Part shown: one piece after another, positions 13,980-21,779 of the stretch | Layout of the letters: each line of letters begins with the position of its first letter | How positions within the stretch are numbered: position 1 is the first letter of the stretch | Assembly: GCF_011038885.2 (NCBI RefSeq) | Contig: NZ_CP064952.1 | Span: forward strand, 1,674,001 to 1,738,000 | Direction: 5' to 3' | From: Schaalia sp. ZJ405 | GTDB lineage: Bacteria > Actinomycetota > Actinomycetes > Actinomycetales > Actinomycetaceae | DNA: 64,000 nucleotides | The notes under the pieces: model-generated | What the model saw: the letters and a program-made list of their open reading frames with translations, nothing else | What the model was told of the DNA's origin: nothing | Databases searched by the model: none | Translations under genes and position numbers: made by a program

Positions 13980-15589
13980 TCGACGCCACCAAGACAAACC
14001 TACTGGCTACGACGCTCACCGCACCGACTCACGTGCGCGGCATGGATGCCGAGACAGCACGCCTACTTGGTAAAGCTTGGGAAGTGTGGCTGAGGGTTCT
14101 TCCAAAGAATCGTCTCCTCAACGTCTACTACGACGGTCACCGCGCGTTCCGTGACCTCGGTATTTCCGTCCCACCGCAGATGCAGCGAACCCGCGCCGCC
14201 TTGGGGTGGCCTGCGAAGGCTGTACAAGCTCTTGCGCGAAAACACGTGTTCGAGGGCTTTTCCAGTGGTGGACAGACCGACCCTTTCGAGGTTGTGGAGC
14301 TGCTCGCCGCGAATGACTTCACCACCCAACTGTCCCAAGCGATTACAAGCGCGTATAAGCACGCGTGCGCGTTCCTGACTATCACGGCAGGAGACCGGGC
14401 GGCTGGTGATCCGCCGGTGGTCATTCAAGCCCGCGACGCGCTCATGAGCGCCGCACTGTGGGATCAGCGACGACGCGCAATGAAAGCCTTCCTGACTATC
14501 GATTCCACGGATGACCTTGGGGAACCTGACGGAGCTGTGTTCTACACACACGAAGAGACCTGGCAGCTCACACGCAAGGTGGGCGCATGGTCCGCCGTCC
14601 CGCTGGGTAACGCAACCGGCCAATTGCTCGTCGAACCCATCATTTACGACCCGCAACTGGGCAGGCCGTTTGGGAGGTCTCGGATTACCCGTGAAGTCAG
14701 GTATTTAACGGACGCGGCGATCCGCACTCTGGTACGCACAGAGACCAGCGCGGAGTTCTTTGCGACCCCACAGCGCTACGTGCTGGGTGTGGATGATGGG
14801 ACCTTCGATGGGAGGGACCGTTGGTCAGCGGTGATTGGCAGACTGCTGGCGCTCACCCCTAACGAGAATGGGGATGTGCCAACGGTGGGGCAGTTTCCGC
14901 AAATGAGCATGTCCCCACATCTGGAAATGTATAGGCAGCTTGCTCAAAACTTTTGCGCGGCGACGAATCTTCCGACGTCGTCAGTGGGGATTTTCGCTGA
15001 TAACCCTACGTCTGCTGAGGCGATGCAAGCAGCTGAGGCTGCGTTGGCTGATGAAGCTGAAGCACAGTGGAGGATTTTCGCCGGTCCTTTGCGTCGTCTA
15101 CTCGGACAGGTGGTCATGCTGCGCGATAATCTCACTGAGATTCCCGCGCAAGTGTGGCGAACCGATGTGCGGTGGACTCCGGCGCGGTACGCGTCTCCTG
15201 CCGCGTCTGCTGATTTTGCTGTGAAGATGGTTCAGGCGTTCCCAACGTTGTCGGAGTCGCCTACTCTGATGCGTCGGGCGGGTTTGACTGAGGCGGATTT
15301 GGCGGCGATTCAGACGGAAACCGCATCGGCCCGTTCATCTGCGTTGTTAGACAGGCTTGCGACGGCAGGAGATTCCCAAGAACCGGAAACTGTCGAGGCC
15401 CCGCCCTCCGATGTTCAGGGGGTTGATATGAAAGCGAAGTTTGATGCGCTTGGTGTGGCTGTGCGTGCTGGTGTAGCCCCTGAAAGCGCGTTGAAGTATT
15501 TGGGTCTTGAAGGTGTGAAGATGAGCGGGGCTGTCCCAGTGTCGCTTCGTCTTCCTGAGAAAGACACGGTTGCTTTAGAGGAGGCGTAG
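13976..15589 (+). CDS. phage portal protein (SPP1 gp6-like)
   Basis: A 537-residue protein whose ATG overlaps the TerL stop. It contains typical portal features: NVYYDGHRAFRDLGISVPP near the N-terminus, a central beta-rich part, and a C-terminal helical region with LPTSSVGIFADNPTSAEAMQ, matching the Phage_prot_Gp6 (SPP1) family. Twelve copies form the DNA channel at one head vertex. The length of just over 500 residues is usual. The last 60 residues are less conserved. Confidence 0.92.
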   Translation: MIDATKTNLLATTLTAPTHVRGMDAETARLLGKAWEVWLRVLPKNRLLNVYYDGHRAFRDLGISVPPQMQRTRAALGWPAKAVQALARKHVFEGFSSGGQTDPFEVVELLAANDFTTQLSQAITSAYKHACAFLTITAGDRAAGDPPVVIQARDALMSAALWDQRRRAMKAFLTIDSTDDLGEPDGAVFYTHEETWQLTRKVGAWSAVPLGNATGQLLVEPIIYDPQLGRPFGRSRITREVRYLTDAAIRTLVRTETSAEFFATPQRYVLGVDDGTFDGRDRWSAVIGRLLALTPNENGDVPTVGQFPQMSMSPHLEMYRQLAQNFCAATNLPTSSVGIFADNPTSAEAMQAAEAALADEAEAQWRIFAGPLRRLLGQVVMLRDNLTEIPAQVWRTDVRWTPARYASPAASADFAVKMVQAFPTLSESPTLMRRAGLTEADLAAIQTETASARSSALLDRLATAGDSQEPETVEAPPSDVQGVDMKAKFDALGVAVRAGVAPESALKYLGLEGVKMSGAVPVSLRLPEKDTVALEEA

Positions 15590-15593
15590 CCTA

Positions 15594-16811
15594 GTGGTTG
15601 ACCGCGGCGACGTGAACGACTTGACGAAGGCGCAGCGAACCGCGGCGGCTGCGGCACGCAGAGATCTAGAGGCGTTCTTTAAACAGGTCTCGGACTGGCC
15701 ACCGGAAGAAGTACGCGATGCACTGTTAGAACTCATGCCGGTGATCGCATCAGAGTACGGTGACCTGGCGGCGTCGGTTTCGGCGCAATGGTATGACAAG
15801 GTCCGTCCCGATTCTGCACGTCCTTATTCTCCGACTATTCCTCCTCCGACATCACCTAAAGATGTGGAGCGTAGTGTGCGCACGGCGGCTCATTACTTGT
15901 TCGAGGGCGATTATGCGACATCGAAGCTTATTCTCGCTGGCATGCTTGAACGTCACATCAGCGGGCGTGGCCGCGAAACTATCGCTCGTAACACGTTGGC
16001 TGACCCGGACGCGAAACGTTTCGCCCGTGTCCCCAAGGGCAAGACGTGCGCGTTTTGTTCGATGCTGGCGTCACGTGGGTTCGTGTATGCGACGGAGGAG
16101 TCGGCGGGCAAGTTCAAGAAGTTCCACAGCGACTGTGATTGTCAGATTGTCCCGGCGTTCGGAAACAATATCCCCCACATTGAGGGGTACGATCCTGAGG
16201 CTTTGTATAAGGAATACTTGGCGGCCCGTGAAGTAGCTGAACCCGGCCCTAAAGGATACCCCGACGAGGCTACTATTTTGGCAGCCATGCGCACGCAGGG
16301 CGGTGACAAGTACACCGACAGCAAAGGTGTCAAACGCAACTCAACAAAACCCCGCAAGCTGAAACCTGCACTTAAAGATGGAAAATACCTAGCCACCCCA
16401 CGCGGTGGAACGTCCCGGAGAAAGCGCCTCGACTTTGGCCCTGAAGATGTCAAACTGCCTGAAAAGGTTGTTGACCACATTCTCTACGGAAACGTGGGAA
16501 AGCGCGGCAAACGCAATGGCGGGCACCTGTTTGTTACTGTCATGCAAGAGATGCGCGAATCGCAGATCGCTTTCCCCAAGGAATGGGATAGCACACGAAT
16601 TGCCAACGTCGTGCAATCGATTATCAACCGACCTGAGAAGGTGATCCAGATGGGACCAGGTGTAGCCCGTCTGTTGGCAACAATAGAGGGCGTTGAAGTT
16701 GTTGTTCAGTTGATTGTGAAGAAGAATCGCGTTCTTGTTTCTACTGCACATCCCATGCGGGGGCAGGGCGTGATGAGGGTTCACAACGGGCACCTAATAC
16801 CCGTAGAATAG
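15594..16811 (+). CDS. MuF-type minor head protein with C-terminal EndoU-like toxin domain
   Basis: A 405-residue protein from GTG behind GAGGAGG. Residues 1 to about 200 are the MuF/VG15 head-protein part, including RETIARNTLADPDAKRFARV and the metal-knuckle-like CAFCSMLASRG with HSDCDCQIVPAF. A linker (about 220-285) follows. Residues about 288-405 resemble bacterial EndoU ribonuclease toxins: H295 in HILYGNVGKRGK, H311 in NGGHL, FPKEWDSTRIANVVQSIIN, then VVVQLIVKKNRVLVSTAHPM. EndoU enzymes use two His and a Lys. MuF proteins with polymorphic toxin ends are a known temperate-phage family and may be injected with DNA. Toxicity here is inference. Confidence 0.85.
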   Translation: MVDRGDVNDLTKAQRTAAAAARRDLEAFFKQVSDWPPEEVRDALLELMPVIASEYGDLAASVSAQWYDKVRPDSARPYSPTIPPPTSPKDVERSVRTAAHYLFEGDYATSKLILAGMLERHISGRGRETIARNTLADPDAKRFARVPKGKTCAFCSMLASRGFVYATEESAGKFKKFHSDCDCQIVPAFGNNIPHIEGYDPEALYKEYLAAREVAEPGPKGYPDEATILAAMRTQGGDKYTDSKGVKRNSTKPRKLKPALKDGKYLATPRGGTSRRKRLDFGPEDVKLPEKVVDHILYGNVGKRGKRNGGHLFVTVMQEMRESQIAFPKEWDSTRIANVVQSIINRPEKVIQMGPGVARLLATIEGVEVVVQLIVKKNRVLVSTAHPMRGQGVMRVHNGHLIPVE

Positions 16812-16815
16812 AGCT

Positions 16816-17073
16816 ATGAATATCATCGATAAGGTGTTTGCTTTTGGAGATCAACACCTGACTCCTAGGCCGTCGGACGATGAAGTCCTGCGTTTTCAGG
16901 TCGAGATTTACGAAGATGCGGCGGCTATCATCAGCATCCTTAGCTTGCTTCAAGAACAGGGTGTGTATCCTGATGCTGAAACGCTTCGTGAAATCGCAGC
17001 CGAATACGAGGGCTTCGATGATCTCACCGAATACGTTGATGAGCTTCTTGAGGAGTCTATGACGGTCGCCTGA
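16816..17073 (+). CDS. probable immunity protein for the EndoU-like toxin
   Basis: An 85-residue acidic helical protein (FQVEIYEDAAAIISILSLLQ, TEYVDELLEES) starting four bases after the MuF-EndoU stop and before two hairpins. It does not resemble a head or connector protein. Small acidic proteins encoded immediately after polymorphic toxins are normally their immunity proteins, and here the acidic surface would suit a basic RNase. I recognise no named family, so the role rests on position and composition. The ribosome binding site is weak, suggesting translational coupling to the toxin gene. Confidence 0.6.
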   Translation: MNIIDKVFAFGDQHLTPRPSDDEVLRFQVEIYEDAAAIISILSLLQEQGVYPDAETLREIAAEYEGFDDLTEYVDELLEESMTVA

Positions 17074-17097
17074 ATTCGCTCATCTTTTTATCTGACC

Positions 17098-17161
17098 AAC
17101 CCCGTTTAGCCCGTCGTGGCTGATCGGGGTTGTTTCATGCCCGCCTCCGCACGGTGGCGGG
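17098..17161 (+). terminator. tandem hairpins after the toxin-immunity pair
   Basis: The first hairpin is AACCCCG (17098-17104) with CGGGGTT (17125-17131), followed by GTTT. The second is CCCGCC (17140-17145) with GGCGGG (17156-17161), followed by TTTTCGT. They divide the packaging/portal/toxin block from the scaffold/capsid block. Confidence 0.7.
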
Positions 17162-17198
17162 TTTTCGTATACCCGTTCCGCACGGAAAGGAACCCCTC

Positions 17199-17675
17199 AT
17201 GTCCGACACCACCGCTGATACCACGGCGCAGACCACCACCGATGAAGCGCCTGCGAACGAAGCAACCCAAGAGGATCAGGCCGCACGACCTACAACCGAC
17301 TGGGAGAAAGAGGCCAAGAAGTGGGAGGCGCGTTCTAAAGCGAACTTCGCTGCCGTCAAAGAGCGCGACGCTTTGGCTGAAGCTGTTAAAGCTAAGGACG
17401 CGGACCTAGCGTCCCTGCAAGCAAAGGTTGAAGCTTTTGAACACGAACGCAAACTCGACTCGTGGAAAACCAAGGTCGCCTCTGAGGTTGGCGTGCCTGC
17501 GAACCTCCTGCGCGGCACGACACTCGACGAAATCGAGGAGCACGGCAAGGCTCTTGCACAGGCGTTCAAGAATCTACCCCGCGGCCCCGTAGTGCCTCCT
17601 ACCGGCGCGGAGTCGGATACGAAAACTCATGATCTTGCCGGATTTGTCGGTGAATTATTCGGCAGCAAAGACTAA
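17199..17675 (+). CDS. capsid scaffolding protein
   Basis: A 158-residue protein from the ATG at 17199 behind GGAAAGGA. A Thr/Ala-rich acidic N-terminus is followed by a long coiled coil (WEKEAKKWEARSKANFAAVK, LAEAVKAKDADLASLQAKVE) and a C-terminal capsid-binding tail. The WEK(E)xKKWE pattern and placement directly before the major capsid gene are typical of scaffolds of the DUF4355 type. It would assemble procapsids and then leave. Confidence 0.88.
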   Translation: MSDTTADTTAQTTTDEAPANEATQEDQAARPTTDWEKEAKKWEARSKANFAAVKERDALAEAVKAKDADLASLQAKVEAFEHERKLDSWKTKVASEVGVPANLLRGTTLDEIEEHGKALAQAFKNLPRGPVVPPTGAESDTKTHDLAGFVGELFGSKD

Positions 17676-17703
17676 CCACTCAACTGTTTGAAAGGAGCCA
17701 CCA

Positions 17704-18621
17704 ATGGCTATTTTCTCTTCTTCTGACGCTAAGGTTCTTCTCCCCCGCCAGGTTGGTGAAGGCCTGATCAAGGAGACCCTCGCGTCTTCCACTCTCGCTC
17801 GCCTCTCAGGCGCACGCCCCATGCTGTATGGCAACGTCGACTACTTCACTTTTAATGCTCCACCGCGTGCGGAATTTGTTGAAGAGGGCGCAGACAAGTC
17901 CTCGACTACGGGGAAGTTCGGCTCTGTCACAGCCGCCCCGCATAAAGCTCAGGTCACGATGCGGTTCAACGAGGAGGTTCTTTTCGCTGACGAGGACTAT
18001 CAGCTTAGTGTCCTTTCCACGCTGGCGGATGCTGGTGCGACCGCGCTTTCTCGCGCACTCGACCTGGGTGCTTATCATCGTATTAACCCGCTGACGGGTG
18101 CGGCGATTGAGAATTGGACGGAGTACATCACCGCCACAACGAACACTGTCACCCTTACTGACGGGGTGGACCCAGATGACGCTCTGGACGCGGCGATCGA
18201 CACTCTGGTTGACGGACGCGATTCGTTCCCTGTCACTGGTGCTGCGTTTGATCCAAGGTTTGCTCGCTCTCTTGCAACGTTGAAGATCAAGGCTGGTGAC
18301 CAGCCAACTTCTCAGCGTCGCTACCCTGAGCTTGGGTTCGGTAACAATATCGAGTCTTTCGGCGGTCTCACTGTTGCTCAAGGCTCTACGGTATCTGCTA
18401 CCCCTGAGGCTGCTGATACGAAGGTCCGCGCGATCGTCGGTGACTTCACTGACGGAGTGCGTTGGGGCATCCAGCGTGACATGCCTATCGAGCTGATCCG
18501 CTTTGGTGACCCGGACGGTCAGGGTGATCTTAAGCGTAAGAACCAGGTGGCTTTGCGTCTTGAGGTTGTCTACGGCTGGTGGGTCGACAAGGCGAAGTTC
18601 GCCATCGTGAAGGCAGCGTAA
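17704..18621 (+). CDS. major capsid protein (HK97 fold)
   Basis: A 305-residue protein behind AAAGGAG. The N-terminal arm, the E-loop region (FNAPPRAEFVEEGADKSSTT and VTMRFNEEVLFADEDYQLSV) and the P/A domains with a late FAIVKAA end match HK97-fold capsid proteins of actinobacterial siphoviruses. No maturation protease gene is seen nearby, so the scaffold is probably separate and uncut, or cut by another enzyme. Confidence 0.92.
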   Translation: MAIFSSSDAKVLLPRQVGEGLIKETLASSTLARLSGARPMLYGNVDYFTFNAPPRAEFVEEGADKSSTTGKFGSVTAAPHKAQVTMRFNEEVLFADEDYQLSVLSTLADAGATALSRALDLGAYHRINPLTGAAIENWTEYITATTNTVTLTDGVDPDDALDAAIDTLVDGRDSFPVTGAAFDPRFARSLATLKIKAGDQPTSQRRYPELGFGNNIESFGGLTVAQGSTVSATPEAADTKVRAIVGDFTDGVRWGIQRDMPIELIRFGDPDGQGDLKRKNQVALRLEVVYGWWVDKAKFAIVKAA

Positions 18622-18623
18622 TC

Positions 18624-18866
18624 ATGGCGCGTCTGATTCACCCGGCTACGGGGATTGTGGTGGAGGTCAGCAGCGAGCGGGCACGCGTGCTCGCATGGCC
18701 GTGCGTCGATGGGCCTGACCTTGAGGGTGAGGACACGTCAGAGCCTGACCTTGACAACCAGGCGGAGACGGCAAAACCCAGTCCAGCTCGCGCCAGGTCA
18801 AAACCGAAACGCACCGCGAAAACGCCAACGAAAACCAAAGCGACCACCAGCGATCCCGTCTGGTAA
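18624..18866 (+). CDS. small head-region protein with basic tail
   Basis: An 80-residue protein, with a short beta-type N-terminus (MARLIHPATGIVVEVSSERA) and a Lys/Thr/Ala/Pro-rich C-terminal half. Proteins of this form sit between capsid and connector genes in many actinophages and are thought to be minor head proteins. No firm family is assigned. It starts two bases after the capsid stop. Confidence 0.65.
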   Translation: MARLIHPATGIVVEVSSERARVLAWPCVDGPDLEGEDTSEPDLDNQAETAKPSPARARSKPKRTAKTPTKTKATTSDPVW

Positions 18867-18887
18867 CAACCACGAAGGGGCCCCACA

Positions 18888-19325
18888 ATGAGCGAAGAAA
18901 ACCCGCCGGAAACCCTCGTTGCTCCCAAAGAATACGAAGCCGCCTACGGTGAAGGATCCGCCGACACCAACACGCTGACAGCCTTGCTCGCCAAAGCAAC
19001 CCGGATTGTCCGCGACGAACTCGCAGCCGACGGGTATGACCTATGGGACCTGCTCAACAAAGGCAAGATCCGCACGGATACAGCCAAAGATGTTGTCATC
19101 GACATGGTTGCCTACGCGCTGCGCTCCTCAAACGGGGCATTCGACGCTCCTTTTGGTGCAGCACAAGCCTCCATGACAGGCGGCCCGTATTCACAGTCGG
19201 CAACGTTCACCGCGCCCGTGGGGTCCCTTTCGTTCACCAAGGTTCACCGCCGACGATTAGGACTCCCCAGGCTCTCACGAGCCTTTGAGGTTGACCTCCT
19301 CACGGATCGCGAGGACCAGTCATGA
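18888..19325 (+). CDS. head-tail connector protein (gp19/gp15-like adaptor)
   Basis: A 145-residue protein from ATG. LLAKATRIVRDELAADGYDL, KDVVIDMVAYALRSSNGAF and the ASMTGGPYSQSATFTAPVGS end match the Phage_Gp19/15/42 adaptor family, which forms the ring below the portal. It overlaps the next gene by four bases. Confidence 0.82.
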   Translation: MSEENPPETLVAPKEYEAAYGEGSADTNTLTALLAKATRIVRDELAADGYDLWDLLNKGKIRTDTAKDVVIDMVAYALRSSNGAFDAPFGAAQASMTGGPYSQSATFTAPVGSLSFTKVHRRRLGLPRLSRAFEVDLLTDREDQS

Positions 19326-19660
19326 TCCGTGGGGAAACCATCACAGTTCTTGTTTGCCGCACGGTGGGTGAGGATGTTTTTGGGGAGCCTGTTGTTGAGT
19401 GGGTGGTGGAGGCGGATGTGGAAAACGTTCTCGTCTCTCCTGCGTCGACTAGGGATCTTGATGGGTCGATTAGGCCTGATGGTGATTCGTTGGATGTTCA
19501 GTTGCATTTCCCCAAGACTTACACGGCACCCCTTCGGGGCAAGCGTGTGAGGGTCGGCGGTGAGGTCTACGAGGTGGTGGGTAATCCGATTGCCTACCAG
19601 TCTCAGAACACGCCTACGCCGTGGGACAGGCCGGTCACCGCGCGGCTTGTTGAAGGCTAA
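19322..19660 (+). CDS. head closure (stopper) protein
   Basis: A 112-residue beta-rich protein (RGETITVLVCRTVGEDVFGE, RGKRVRVGGEVYEVVGNP, ending WDRPVTARLVEG). This pattern and place match the SPP1 gp16-like/stopper group, which closes the DNA channel. The ATG overlaps the preceding stop. Confidence 0.75.
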   Translation: MIRGETITVLVCRTVGEDVFGEPVVEWVVEADVENVLVSPASTRDLDGSIRPDGDSLDVQLHFPKTYTAPLRGKRVRVGGEVYEVVGNPIAYQSQNTPTPWDRPVTARLVEG

Positions 19661-19671
19661 GAGGAGGGCGC

Positions 19672-19896
19672 ATGGCTTGGGCTCATGTGAATCTGAACTT
19701 TCAGGCGCTGGCGGAGATGACGAGTGATCTCGTGGAGGAGAAGACTCAGGAGGTTGCTTCGCGAGCGGGTGAGGGTTTCATCGGTGATGTGGTGTGGACG
19801 GATCGGCCGCACGGCGCGGTCCGAGCATCCACTAAGGACGCTGCGCAGCGTAATGCAAGGGAGAATACTTTGTTGAAGGCGGTGCAGTCGGGATGA
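19672..19896 (+). CDS. HK97 gp10-like head-tail joining protein
   Basis: A 74-residue protein behind GAGGAGGG. EKTQEVASRAGEGFIGDVVW and RASTKDAAQRNARENTLLKA are typical of the short HK97 gp10-like proteins of actinophages. It overlaps the tail-terminator start by four bases. Confidence 0.65.
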   Translation: MAWAHVNLNFQALAEMTSDLVEEKTQEVASRAGEGFIGDVVWTDRPHGAVRASTKDAAQRNARENTLLKAVQSG

Positions 19897-20246
19897 ACAC
19901 TGAGGCATTGTTCCTGCGTTTCCTCAAAGACCGTTACCCAAAGGCACCAGCGTTTGTTGATGTGCCTGCGAAGCGGCCTCAGCGTTTCATCACAGTGGAG
20001 CGTACTGGGGGTCGCCGTGACAGCTTGTCTGACAAGGTGACGTTGGCGGTGCAGGCGTGGGCTGAAACTCGCGCTCAGGCTGCGCTTCTTGCAGACGAGG
20101 TCACCCAACTCCTCTTGGATGCTCCACTGACGTTGCCGACGCTCGCAAGCGTGGATGTGCTGTCGGTGTATAACTTTCCAGATCCTGACTCGGAGAATCC
20201 CCGCTATCAGATGACCGTGGTAGCCACGGTGTTTCCTGGCGCGTAA
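19893..20246 (+). CDS. tail terminator protein
   Basis: A 117-residue protein. FLRFLKDRYPKAPAFVDVPA, RFITVERTGGRRDSLSDKVT and YQMTVVATVFPGA match phage minor tail/terminator proteins of the gpU-like group. It caps the tail tube and joins it to the head. Gene order (connector, stopper, gp10-like, terminator, tube) is canonical. Confidence 0.78.
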   Translation: MNTEALFLRFLKDRYPKAPAFVDVPAKRPQRFITVERTGGRRDSLSDKVTLAVQAWAETRAQAALLADEVTQLLLDAPLTLPTLASVDVLSVYNFPDPDSENPRYQMTVVATVFPGA

Positions 20247-20266
20247 GAGAGATTTGAATGAGTCAC

Positions 20267-20291
20267 AACTATCCGGAAATTCCAGATAGTT
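20267..20291 (+). other. 25-bp palindrome before the tail-tube gene
   Basis: AACTATC, GGAA, TTCC and GATAGTT make a nearly perfect hairpin (20267-20291) with one mismatched pair. No T-run follows. It could be an attenuator, an mRNA-stabilising stem or a protein site upstream of a highly expressed gene. Confidence 0.5.
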
Positions 20292-20351
20292 GATCTACTA
20301 CCTACTACTCCATAAGGGGCATGGCAGCTTTCTTTGTTAGGAGAAATTACA

Positions 20352-20930
20352 ATGGCAAAACCAAATAGCGCGCTGGTCACAGCCGCGAAGCCGGTGGCGG
20401 CGGGCGCGATTTCCGCAGCCAGTATCGATGCTAAGGTTCCCACGGACGCGTCTACGGAGCTTGACGCGGCGTTTAAGCGTTTGGGTTACGTGTCTGAGGA
20501 CGGCTTGACCAACGGTATCGAGATGGATACTGAAGACGTTAAGGACTGGGGTGGGGACACTGTCTTGGTGATCCGCACGTCGCGTACGGAGACGTTCACG
20601 TGGAAGTTCATTCAGACTCTTGATCCGGATGTCTTGGCTGAGGTTTATGGCGCCGACAACGTTAAGGGAACCCTTGAGACGGGCCTGACGGTCATTCACA
20701 ACTCTTCTGAGCTTCCCAGGCGAGCGTACGTGTTCGAGATGCTCATGACTGGTGGCGTGATTAAGCGGATCGTGGTGCCGAATTCGCAGATCACTGAGAT
20801 CGGTGAGGTCGTGTACACCAAGGGCGAGCCGGTGGGCTACGAGGTCACTCTCATGTGTTACCCAGATGAGGCTGGGAACACGGTGTATGAGTATCTGGCT
20901 AAGCCTAAGCCCCAGAGCAGTGAGGGCTAA
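20352..20930 (+). CDS. major tail (tube) protein
   Basis: A 192-residue protein from the ATG at 20352 behind TTAGGAGAAA. The features FKRLGYVSEDGLTNGIEMDT, VKDWGGDTVLVIRTSRTETF and GEVVYTKGEPVGYEVTLMCY match siphovirus tail tube proteins. It is the most abundant tail component and is followed by the chaperone pair and tape measure, as expected. The palindrome at 20267-20291 lies upstream. Confidence 0.9.
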   Translation: MAKPNSALVTAAKPVAAGAISAASIDAKVPTDASTELDAAFKRLGYVSEDGLTNGIEMDTEDVKDWGGDTVLVIRTSRTETFTWKFIQTLDPDVLAEVYGADNVKGTLETGLTVIHNSSELPRRAYVFEMLMTGGVIKRIVVPNSQITEIGEVVYTKGEPVGYEVTLMCYPDEAGNTVYEYLAKPKPQSSEG

Positions 20931-21021
20931 GAGGCCTGATCGCTTTAAGACGCGCGGGGCGGGGGATTTTTGTTGTGCCATGCCCGCCCCCGCCCCGCGT
21001 CAACACACCATAAGGAGGGGC

Positions 21022-21327
21022 GTGGCACAACAGAAAAACGAAGTTTGGAGCATGGCAATGACCACTACACCGTCGAAGATCCAGATCACTGTGCGCGGGG
21101 TTGACCTGAAAATCAACGCCAACGTGTGGGACGACTACGAAATCATCGAGCTTCTGGGAGGCGCGGAGAAGAACATCACCGCGCTCGCGGATGTCCTTGA
21201 GAAGGTCTATGGGGCGGCCCAGTTGAAGAAGATTAAGGCGAAGATCAAAGAGGACATGGGGTATGTGTCTTCGAGTGAGATCTCGAAGTTTTTGGGCGAG
21301 ACAATGCAGGCGGCAGCCCCAAACTGA
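21022..21327 (+). CDS. tail assembly chaperone, upstream frame (gpG-like)
   Basis: About 101 residues from GTG 21022 behind AAGGAGGGG; ATG 21052 is an alternative. IQITVRGVDLKINANVWDDY is typical of this family. The frame ends CCC-AAA-C then TGA (slippery CCCAAAC at 21318-21324 directly before the stop), so a fraction of ribosomes should slip -1 and continue into the next frame, as in lambda G/GT. The proteins help the tape measure nucleate the tail tube. Confidence 0.85.
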   Translation: MAQQKNEVWSMAMTTTPSKIQITVRGVDLKINANVWDDYEIIELLGGAEKNITALADVLEKVYGAAQLKKIKAKIKEDMGYVSSSEISKFLGETMQAAAPN

Positions 21328-21722
21328 TGATGCTCCTGGGCGCGGCAAGGCACGCGCCCGCGGAGCTTTCAGCGGATTTCAAGCGCTTCTACGGGGTTGA
21401 CGATTGGCGCACCCTCAAGCCCACTAGGGCTGCTGATTGGTGTGCGGCAATGATCAGTCAAACCGAGTCGTGGACGCATCGGGCGATTAACCCTGATTGG
21501 CAGTGGAGCCTGCTGCATAACCAGTGGGGTGTTTTAGCGTCCGATGCGTTGCGGTGGTTGCAGTGGGCGAAAACAAAAGACGGCCAACGCAATATGAACA
21601 GGCCTAAGCCGTTCCCCAGGCCCCGCGTGGCGAAGAAGTCTGATTACGTGTCGGTCCCCATTGATGAGTTGGAGCGTAGGCTCGCGGCTCCTCGGGAAAA
21701 CTATGTAGAAAAAAGCACCTAA
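21327..21722 (+). CDS. tail assembly chaperone, -1 frameshift extension (gpT-like)
   Basis: A frame of about 131 codons open from the slippery site at 21318-21324. It can begin at its own ATGATG (21327), but the lambda-type arrangement predicts that it is made mainly as a fusion to the upstream protein. ADFKRFYGVDDWRTLKPTRA and WSLLHNQWGVLASDALRWLQ are characteristic of the second-frame part in actinophages. It lies immediately before the tape measure. Confidence 0.85.
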   Translation: MMLLGAARHAPAELSADFKRFYGVDDWRTLKPTRAADWCAAMISQTESWTHRAINPDWQWSLLHNQWGVLASDALRWLQWAKTKDGQRNMNRPKPFPRPRVAKKSDYVSVPIDELERRLAAPRENYVEKST

Positions 21723-21779
21723 CCAACCCGAGTGGCATGGTGTTTGTGTGAATTCAAGTAAGGAAAGGGCGGGGCGCAT

